From positions 1 to 16,191 of the forward strand of contig JAAMXP010006533.1 of assembly GCA_019693395.1 (NCBI GenBank): 16,191 nt of DNA, given 5' to 3'. The translations under genes were made by a program, and so were the position numbers. Source of the stretch: Ettlia oleoabundans (Eukaryota; Chlorophyta; Chlorophyceae; Chlamydomonadales). A model generated the notes under the pieces. That model was given only the letters and a program-made list of their open reading frames with translations. It ran no database searches and was not told where the DNA came from. Below, piece after piece: positions 9,388 to 16,191 of the stretch. The number at the start of each line of letters is the position of its first letter. The stretch's first letter is position 1.

Positions 9388-9901
9388 CTGCGTGGGCTGT
9401 CAAGCCAGAGGCAAGGGAAAGACACATTGTTCAAGGCCTGGTGTGGAGTGTGCCCAAGAACAGACATTTCAAGCGGTTGCAGTTGCTGCAGCATCGGGAC
9501 ACGAAGGGCCAGGCAAGCAGGCAGGGGAGCCGCTGGGTACCCCAAGCGCGCAATTGCCCGCTGTTTGCGTAACTCGGAGTGATTGCATACCTCGGCTCTC
9601 CAACGAACGAAGGGCGATTTCAAGACAAGTTGACCAAGCCTGCAAACCGACCGTCTACAAGCACAACTCCAGGTTATTGAGCAACTTTGCCACCGACTGG
9701 ATCAACAACGGCGCATTTGCGCGCAGGAGGCGTCCGAGGGTACCTTGTACACTACACGTTGTACTGCAGGCACCTCGAGAGGGCGATACTAGCTCCAATT
9801 CTGTTCTGTCCGTGATGCTAAACATTGTTGGATCGACATAATATCGTGCTTCATCGTGGCAGCTACAGGTTTACAGCATCGATCGGAGACTCTTCGCTGC
9901 T
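9388..9901. other. Divergent intergenic/promoter region (helical protein and VPS37)
   Basis: These 514 bases separate the start codons of two divergent genes and should contain both promoters and 5' leaders. Open frames exist on both strands but none has family similarity, biased composition or sensible splice partners. I see no clear TATA box, repeat or RNA gene. Confidence 0.55.
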
Positions 9902-11723
9902 ATGTTTGGCCCTTTTAGCCCCTTGCAAGACCACAGGCAACAGTATGGACACCAATTTGAGTGAGTTGACTCCCTTGGTCCGCCCGCTGGCACCCGCCTG
10001 CAGAATCCCTGCTGACTGTCTCCCGGCTTCTCGTTGCCTGCAGCCGCGCACAGCAGGTAAACGAGCTCTTAGTGGCGCAGCCGCTGTGCAGAGCAGTGAA
10101 CCCTGACAGGTCGGTGCGGCAGGTGCTGTGCCGCCAACAGCCGTGCTCCTGCCTTTGGCACCGAGGCATGGCAGCTGATGCTGGAGCGGTATTTACCATA
10201 AAGAGTTCACTGTTGTGCCACCTGTGACTCCCGTATTAAGTTATTGTTATGCAAAAGTGGCGCCTGCAGCGCCTGTACCACTTTTGTCTTTGGGGGCAAG
10301 GAGGGGATGGGTTGCCAACACGTGCGTGTATTGCTCACAATCTATATCCCCTGCGGCCCGTTGTTTGCACCCTGTACCTTCCCTTGGTGCAGATCGCTGC
10401 TAGAAGTGGGGGTGCAACTGACGGATGGCACTTTGACCTCGTTGCGCATTAGCCTGCCGCGCGGGTTCCCATCGGATCGCCCCGCGCTGTCCATCACCTC
10501 TCCTGTGCGTCATCCCTGGGTCGACGGCATTGGCCGCCTCTCCTTCCCGCTGCTGGATCGATGGGGGGCATCACATATTCGACTGGCCGCGGTGGTGGCA
10601 GATGCGTTTAAGGGGTTGGGAGGCACGGCCGCATCACTACCTTCCCAGGCGTCAGGCAGCACCCCCTTGTTGCGACCGCAGCAGCAGCAGCATCAACAGG
10701 CGATTGCAGCACCACCGCCGCCACCGTCGCAGCAGCAAGCAGCAGATGCAAGGCTACCGGCAGCAAGTGGCAGCGGCGAGGCGCGGCTGCCCCCCATGCC
10801 CAGCATCCCCAGCAGCTTCCCAGAGGTGGATGCCATGAGCGATGCAGAGCTGGGCCGCGTGCTGACAGACGCATGCGCGTATCAGCAACTGGTGGACCAG
10901 ATAGCGCAACGCCTCAAACTCTTCCAGGTGAGGGCTTTTGTCATTCGTCATCCGTCTGCCAACAAGCCTGCCTTGCTGAGGCAGCCGCTGGCTGGTGCGC
11001 CATGGGGGTGGCTGTTAGGGCACACTAAGCGGCAAGATCTGCAGCTCCCTGTACTGCCTCATCCCTGCATGCCCGGCCTCCACACATGGCGTATGACCGT
11101 ATAATTGCAGATTTGTTGTCAACTTGCTGCGCCCGTCTCTGCTGCTGATTGGTGCAGGTTGTAGATGACGTCAATCTGGCAAACCGGGAGTTGGCAACGG
11201 CTAACCTGGCGGCAGGCGAGGAGCAGGCTGACAAGCGCAACCAGTTGGCAATCATCCGGTCCTCCGAGTATTCGCCCGCCAAGACGGCTTTTGATGAGAA
11301 ATGGGCGCGCCAGCAGGCGGTGCTGGAAAAGCTGTCACCAGAGGTGCTGATGAGAAGGTGAGCGGGGCAGCAGGGCAGCATAACAATGGGAACGGAGACG
11401 GGCAGAGGTGAATTGTGCGGTGCCAAGTTTCTGGCCATTGGGGTTGTGTCCAGGTCTGGATCAATTTGAACACCAAATGCAACGAGCTCAAGGCGAGCCT
11501 CTCAGTGCCCACTGCTCCTTGCGCTCTACTGGACTGCTGCAGGCTGCAGGAGGGCGTCAAGTCAGCGGAGGAGGAGGCAGAAGGGTTGGTGCAGCAGCTG
11601 GCGTCTGGCGCAGTAAGTGTTGATGCGTTTGTGCAGCGTTACACGCAGGCACAGGCCACATTCCACCAGAGAGACCTCAAGCTGCAAGCGGCGCAGCAGA
11701 CGCTTCCGCAGCTGGGGGGTTGA
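9902..11723 (+). CDS. VPS37: VPS37, ESCRT-I subunit with UEV-like N-terminal domain
   Basis: Exons 9902-9960, 10044-10109, 10393-10927, 11158-11357, 11543-11723; stop TGA 11721-11723. All phases match; 346 residues. Start ATG 9902 gives MFGPFSPLQD, close to the aromatic/Gly N-terminus of plant VPS37. A helix (RAQQVNELLVAQPL) leads into a UEV-like domain at about 43-115: LEVGVQLTDGTLTSLRISLP, GFPSDRPALSI, SPVRHPWVDGIGRLSFPLL. A Gln/Pro-rich linker spans about 133-187. The C-terminal Mod(r)/VPS37 domain (about 188-346) has MSDAELGRVLTDACAYQQLV, NLANRELA, KLSPEVLMRRLQEGVKSAEE and DAFVQRYTQAQATFHQRDLK. With VPS23, VPS28 and an MVB12-type subunit it forms ESCRT-I on endosomes, sorting ubiquitinated cargo into multivesicular bodies. 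Animal VPS37A has a similar UEV-like domain. No UGUAA was found soon after the stop. Confidence 0.92.
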
Positions 11724-11929
11724 AGGTCCTGGGCGCCCCCATCCCTGTATTGCTACGTGTGAAATAGCCTGGGTGGAATAGCCTAGCATGCTGTGGCTGC
11801 GGGGCAGGACAGGAAACACATTACACGGCTGCAACTAGTTTTGCTACCACCAATAAGGCCTACGTAACAGTGCGCAGAACAGGGATGCGTTCATTCAATC
11901 TGAGCCTCAACAAATATGTTGGAACAAAA

Positions 11930-11934
11930 TTACA
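11930..11934 (-). terminator. UGUAA poly(A) signal for the rhodanese gene
   Basis: TTACA on the plus strand, so TGTAA on the minus strand, 33 bases after the rhodanese stop codon. The position fits a green-algal poly(A) signal well. Confidence 0.6.
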
Positions 11935-11966
11935 ACACTTGAGTGCTGCTTGTTAAGGGCAAAGGT

Positions 11967-14203
11967 TCAGTTGCCAATGGCTGTGCCTTCCGTGGGGTAG
12001 CCGTCGTAACTGCAGCGCACCGGCAACACAGGCAACACCGTATATCCACATGATCCAGCAGCACATCGGGGGCAGCGCCCCGCACAATGCAACAACCTGT
12101 GGGTGCCACACAACTACCCAGTCGCATTCAACATCACGACCACCAACCCAACCCTCGTGCATCCTAGTTGACTGTGCATGCAGGAGCGAACACATCCAGC
12201 CTGCAACCAGAGGTACACAGCAGTCACGAACCGCCATTGCGACAGACCGCCCTTGAGGTGCACCACGTTGCTCCAATCAGCATTCATCAGCTCATAGCAG
12301 GCCTTCAAGCTGCGCGTCTCACGCCCGAATGACCGGTCTGCACATGGTGACAGGGGGGCCAAAAGGTGAATAGGGTACCAAGGATCCCAGCTGTTGAGGC
12401 GGGAAGGGCAGACTGCCATCCAATACCACACTCATGCGACACGTTTGTCATGTGATGGCTGACCTAGTGGCTTGACCCAATCTGCCAATGCATAGCTCAC
12501 CGCTGCAAACAATACAACACAGTGGTGCACCCACCAGCCCACTCACCCGGGTCCTTGGCCTGCTTGCCGGTGCTGGCCACCCGCACTATGGTGTCCAAGG
12601 TGCCACCAACAGCACAAGCAACGATAACTGCACGCATGCCGCAAAGTTAGCCAGGCTAGTGGGGTTGTTCTGCAGGCCACTAGCGGAGGCTAATTTTGCG
12701 GCCCAAAGGCAGGTAAGCAGCCAAACCATGTGTAACAGCAGCCAGCATATCATGCCTGCATCAGCATGACCACGCACCCGTCTGGCGCTTGTTCTTGCCC
12801 ACCACCCGTTCAAAGTTGGCGAGAAAGTCCGGGTTTCTTTCGGTGGCCTTCATGGCGAGAGACCCCATGACAAACTGCGCTGAAAAGCGTGCGGCACGCA
12901 GTAACATCAACGACAGGCCACGTCGCATGGGTCTCATAGAATAGTCAGGGCAAACACGCCAACCAAAAGGCAGCTTGGGGCAAGGCACAGCTTTACATAG
13001 TCAAGCATGAAGGGCGTTGGAGCGTCTTTCCTGCTGTTATTTCCCCTCCCATTTGGGCTGCCCCGCTACCTTCTTGACGTTGTCCCAACGCGAGTTGCCC
13101 GCCGTTTCTCGAAACATGGGCACACTGAGCGCCCCCTCAATGTGCTCGTACTGCACAGGCCAGCAGGGAGCCCAGGTGTTGCAATTATAAACGGTTGCAA
13201 CTGACTCAAGGGAAGGGTGGATGGGCTTGTGCCTGTGAAGTTGCCTGCCCGCCCGCCTGCCTGGACACTGTCAACAGCTGGCACCTGCCCCACACTTGTG
13301 CCCCCCGTCCCACGCAGCCAGACTGCCAAGCCTGCCAGCCAGCCCATGAGCCTGACACCCCGTCAGTCAGCCAGCCAGCCAGCCAGCCCGCCCAACATCC
13401 CCGCCCTGCCCGGCAGGCAGGTAGGTGCACCTTGTAGTCCGATGCCAGCCGCACATCCACAATCACTGCGCCTTTGTCACAAAGCGCCAGCGCCTCCTCT
13501 GCATCCACCTGTTTCAGCCCCTTCTCAGCAAGGTAAGTCCACATCACTGGCCACACAACATAGGATGTGCCACTGCAGGGTGGGCACGGGGGCCAACCAG
13601 CATTGGGAGGCGCAAGGACGGGAGCCAAAGTGGCAGCGGCTGTTTTTGCACTGTGAAGTTGCAGCCCATCAGTGCCTGTCCTCCCCCTGCACTATACTGG
13701 CCTTGAATCTACAGGCCTCGGACTGCTCCCCGCACATATGCAGGCCTGGGTGCCTGTTGCATATACAGTCAAGCCGGTGGTGGGTCATCATCACTGCATC
13801 ACTGCTGCCGCAGCCCACCTCAGTGGTGTCACCGTGGTCATCGACTTGCCCGCAAAGCGGTCGTCACGCACCCAGCGCTGCAGAGGACATGGGTGCATAT
13901 AATTTGTGCAGGTGCTGGGTGGCGGAGCGATGCGTCATTGCCAAACAGGTGGCGACCAACCCCCTTCCCATCAACCACCCAGGCCCCACAGCTGTGCCCC
14001 ATGCCAACCTGCATTGCCCCATCAAACTTGAATCCTGGAGTAGTGGGAGTGGCCTCCTTGGTGTTTGGCCCTGCTCGTACCACACTGGATGCTCTCTGAA
14101 ACCTGACTGTGAAAGGCTGTCGGCGGGTGGCTGCACCGCCAGCAGAGCCTGGTGGGCAGTTCCACCCAAAGGCACCTGGGCGGCCGGTACAGGCTGCCCC
14201 CAT
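11967..14203 (-). CDS. Rhodanese-like domain protein, probably plastidial
   Basis: Exons high to low: 14203-14009, 13877-13819, 13572-13431, 13150-13070, 12874-12778, 12627-12547, 12337-12232, 12009-11967; stop TGA 11969-11967. Phases match; 267 residues. The N-terminus (MGAACTGRP, later VRFQRASSVVRAGP) is rich in Ala, Arg and Ser and poor in acids, like a chloroplast transit peptide. The rhodanese fold runs from about residue 105 to 256: EKGLKQVDAEEALALCDKG, AVIVDVRLASDYKYEHIEGA, LSVPMFRE, NPDFLANFERVVGKN, VIVACAVGGTLDT, TRSLKACYELMN and VVHLKGGLSQWRYDGYPTEG. C196 in the VACAVGGT loop occupies the catalytic cysteine position. The order and the long insert after the first strand resemble plant chloroplast STR-type rhodanese proteins. 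The substrate is unknown; a sulfurtransferase or scaffold role is inferred. A possible 69-base intron (14175-14107) lies inside the first exon. Confidence 0.9.
13368..13387 (+). repeat. CAGC tetranucleotide microsatellite
   Basis: Five perfect CAGC units, flanked by imperfect ones, in the 280-base rhodanese intron 13151-13430. A likely length polymorphism; no function seen. Confidence 0.8.
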
Positions 14204-14575
14204 TGATTTGGATACTGGATGCGCTACACTTCTCTTTCCCGACCGCTTGCAAAGCGGTCTTGGTAAAGTTCAGAGCGGCTTGCACACTCGTTCAACAGCC
14301 CCCTTCGCAAGCAGCCAAAAGTTGTTCTTCCAAGCTGGGAGTGTCTGATGGGGTGATTGCTGGGTCATCATGAGGGACCTTGCGCGCCCGCAGCAGTACG
14401 CAGAGTATAGCGGCCAACGGAATGCCGTTTGCAATGAGGCAATAATCAGTTGCGATGCTCGAAAACGCGGCTTCTCGTAGATTAGGCACCGCAGGTACGC
14501 CCTTCTGATCTCTCAGTCCACTGGTCTGGCACGAGGCCGCCAGGTTTCGGCGGGCACGTTAACAACATTGCAGGA
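14204..14575. other. Divergent intergenic/promoter region (rhodanese and membrane protein)
   Basis: This 372-base stretch lies between two divergent start codons of probable plastid proteins. It holds one perfect hairpin (14241-14259). On the minus strand a frame with a hydrophobic run (LIANGIPLAAILCVLLRARK, near 14393-14452) is open but has no ATG and no phase-compatible splice to the rhodanese gene. Confidence 0.5.
14241..14259. repeat. Perfect inverted repeat, 8-base arms with 3-base spacer
   Basis: GACCGCTT, spacer GCA, AAGCGGTC. It sits 38 bases upstream of the rhodanese ATG, so it is either in that gene's 5' leader as an RNA hairpin or a palindromic protein-binding site in the shared promoter. 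The sequence shows the symmetry only; the role is inference. Confidence 0.5.
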
Positions 14576-16117
14576 ATGTTGGCGCTGTGTGGGAGACCGC
14601 AAAAGGCCCCAGGGCTGGCCGGGGGGGCGCTGGCAGCCCCCCAGCGGTGCAGGGCGGCACCCCTGCCCAGTCGGGCAGGCGTGGTGCGCTGCCAGCAGCA
14701 GCTCTTCGCGCAAAGCACTGCGCAGCGGCAGAACGACAGTCTAATGCTTCTGAGCTTAAAGTTTGTGATGCTTGTGACAGCCGCCAATGCTACTGTGGCT
14801 TGCATGCCGCTGGCAGCTCAGGCTGCTGCCTGGCAGCCACGGCGGCACTTCCGGCACCGCTTGGAGAAAAAGTACAGGACAATGGAATCCGCCACTCAGG
14901 TAAGGCTCATAAAATAAAGGTCTGGACCTTACATGCACCACATCTGCCGCATAGCACTGAGTTTTCAAGCCGGCGAGACCCGCCAGTGCCTGGTTCTTGT
15001 GCAGCTCAACAGCCGCTGGTTGTGATTGTGTGGCGCATCGTGTTGTCAAAACCTTTCCCGCACTGCAGTCAGCAGCTCGTAAGGCAGCCGACAAGGCTGC
15101 GCAAGTGACCCAGCAAGTGCAGCGCACAGAGCCGGCAGCGGTGGCAGGCGAGGCCCACCGCTGGTTGCAGGAGGCTCAGCGCAACATGAAGAGCTGGTGG
15201 GAGAAGCAACCTGTGGTGAGTGCCCTCTTCCTCGCACCAACTTGGTAAGCAATCTTGAATTTCTCGCCGCTATTGTGCTGCCTCTCATCACACCGCTGCA
15301 CTTCCACTCCCAACCCTTGCCTGCCTGTGCCGGCTGCAGTATTCTGTGGGGCTGTCCAACCGACAGCAGGCTTACACCTCTGGCGCCCCACCCTCGCCCT
15401 CTCCCTTTGGCTGGGTGGCACTGTGGCTGGCGGCAGGTATCGCCTTCTTGCTCATGTTTGGCCGCCGCCTGCGCCTTTCCTGGAGAGGCCGGCAGCGTGG
15501 CTCTGGCGGCCGCTGGGTGATGGATCGCTCGCTAGGCGGCAAAATGATTTTCATTCCGGATGCCGAGCCATCCAGCACCACCAGCAGCAGGCAGACTCGG
15601 CCACTGTGGGAGGAACAGAAAGACACAGGCGACAAGGCGGCGGCAGCAGTAGTACCAGCACCAATTGCGGGGCCCTGGGCTACCCCCCCGCCTGCCTCCC
15701 TTCCCTCCTCCAGCAGCGAGGCAGAGCCTGACTGGTGGCAGCCCCCCAGCTTTGTGGTGTACACCACGCCCGAGCGAAAGGATGAGCTTCGCAAACAGGC
15801 CCGACTAATTCTGCGGCAGCTGGAGGATGCCAAACTGCTGCAGGTGTGGAGGTGGCCCAGCTCCTTATAACATGGGTTGCCATGTCCCAGTAACTTCTAA
15901 TAAGTCCACTCTTTGCGCATGTCATATTGAACCTGGAATGTTGCACCACTTTTGCCATTCACCCCCCTGGCCCCTGGCCCATCCAATGCAGGGCCTAGAC
16001 TACTCGCTGAGCGGGCTGGTCAGCTTGCGCACAGTGTGCCAGGAGGCCGGCGGGTACCAGGTGGGCAGGCAGGAACAGGGAGCGCTGGGGCTGGGGGTGC
16101 CGTGCCGTGCCGGATGA
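14576..16117 (+). CDS. Plant-type membrane protein, probably plastidial, function unknown (3' end uncertain)
   Basis: Exons 14576-14899, 15069-15215, 15340-15843 and 15992 onward; all introns are GT-AG and phase 0. The N-terminus (MLALCGRPQKAPGLAGGALA) is rich in Ala, Arg and Gly like a transit peptide. A hydrophobic stretch follows at residues 55-85, ending CMPLAAQAAAW, which could be a thylakoid-transfer signal or a membrane anchor. Residues about 109-157 are helical (SAARKAADKAAQ, AHRWLQEAQRNMKSWWEKQP). A membrane helix spans about 180-202 (GWVALWLAAGIAFLLMFG). After a loose linker comes a likely conserved block: DWWQPPSFVVYTTPERKDEL, ARLILRQLEDAKLLQGLDYS, LVSLRTVCQEAGGYQ. I recall plant plastid proteins with a similar end block but cannot name a function. 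Either the last exon ends at 16060 (donor GTGGGC) and the gene leaves the window, or it reads on to TGA 16115-16117, which a UGUAA signal follows. Confidence 0.68.
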
Positions 16118-16154
16118 TGCGGCCTGCTGCTTTTTATGCCAAGCGCAGCTGGGT

Positions 16155-16159
16155 TGTAA
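16155..16159 (+). terminator. Possible UGUAA poly(A) signal
   Basis: TGTAA lies 37 bases after the in-frame stop at 16115-16117. This supports the gene ending inside the window, but the site could equally be chance within an intron. Confidence 0.35.
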
Positions 16160-16171
16160 AATCCACACCTG

Positions 16172-16191
16172 CCCCCCACCCCCCACCCCCC
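16172..16191. other. C-run tract with G-quadruplex potential on the minus strand
   Basis: Three runs of six C separated by single A, cut by the window end. On the minus strand these are three G6 runs, which can fold as a quadruplex if a fourth run follows or if the long runs are shared. It lies in an intron or just past the 3' end of the neighbouring gene. Confidence 0.55.

Noticed and set aside
9392..9841. 150-codon plus-strand frame upstream of VPS37
   Set aside because: No family similarity, no sensible splice to VPS37, and its end precedes a better VPS37 start at 9902.
13217..14206. Longest unbroken plus-strand frame, 329 codons
   Set aside because: It lies opposite the rhodanese gene, whose exons on the minus strand have strong family matches. 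Its translation is low-complexity Pro/Ala/Cys-rich and includes the CAGC repeat. It is a shadow of the GC-rich antisense strand.
14022..14285. Minus-strand frame starting at 14285 as an alternative rhodanese N-terminus
   Set aside because: The apparent start is GTG, and its natural donor at 14175 would be in the wrong phase for the following exon.
14292..14489. Minus-strand frame with a hydrophobic segment, as a possible first exon of the rhodanese gene
   Set aside because: It begins with GTG rather than ATG, and its donor (AAG|GTCCCT) is in a phase that does not match the next exon. The ATG at 14203 gives a good transit peptide without it.
1..16191. Search for CRISPR arrays, tRNA or rRNA genes, transposase or integrase genes and phage modules
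   Set aside because: None seen. The direct repeats present are short microsatellites in introns, and every confident gene is an ordinary eukaryotic nuclear gene.

Overview
This is an intron-dense, GC-rich nuclear stretch of a eukaryote, most likely a green alga. The evidence is many short exons joined by GT-AG introns of about 80-285 bases, UGUAA-type poly(A) signals (the green-algal form) after several stop codons, a plastid-type rhodanese protein with a transit-peptide-like N-terminus, and a microalgal-style prolyl 4-hydroxylase. I see no bacterial operon, mobile element, CRISPR array, rRNA or tRNA. I built the gene models by hand from splice sites, reading phase and protein-family continuity.

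Layout: (1) 9-1905 (+), 3' part of a prolyl 4-hydroxylase. (2) 2326-5623 (-), a 12-exon, 416-residue protein with two C2H2 fingers, a UBA domain, a charged helical segment and a PUB domain; one of its introns is GC-AG. (3) 5875-7160 (-), a small ARID-domain protein with an uncertain 5' end. (4) 7637-8542 (+), PIG-P of the GPI-GlcNAc transferase, also with an uncertain 5' end. (5) 8687-9387 (-), a 129-residue helical protein I do not recognise. (6) 9902-11723 (+), the ESCRT-I subunit VPS37 with a UEV-like N-terminal domain. (7) 11967-14203 (-), a rhodanese-like protein, probably plastidial. (8) 14576-16117 or beyond (+), a plant-type membrane protein, probably plastidial.

The strand order is + - - + - + - +. 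This gives three convergent pairs (P4H/UBA-PUB, PIG-P/helical protein, VPS37/rhodanese) and three divergent pairs (ARID/PIG-P, helical protein/VPS37, rhodanese/membrane protein) that probably share promoter regions. The genes serve different cell functions: wall or secretory protein hydroxylation, ubiquitin/p97 adaptors, chromatin, GPI anchors, endosomal sorting and plastid. They do not form one pathway. I did not find a convincing new multi-gene system. The most notable points are the GC-AG intron(s), the UEV-bearing VPS37, the zinc finger-UBA-PUB architecture, two in-frame optional introns, and an unexplained coding-like stretch at 7241-7590.
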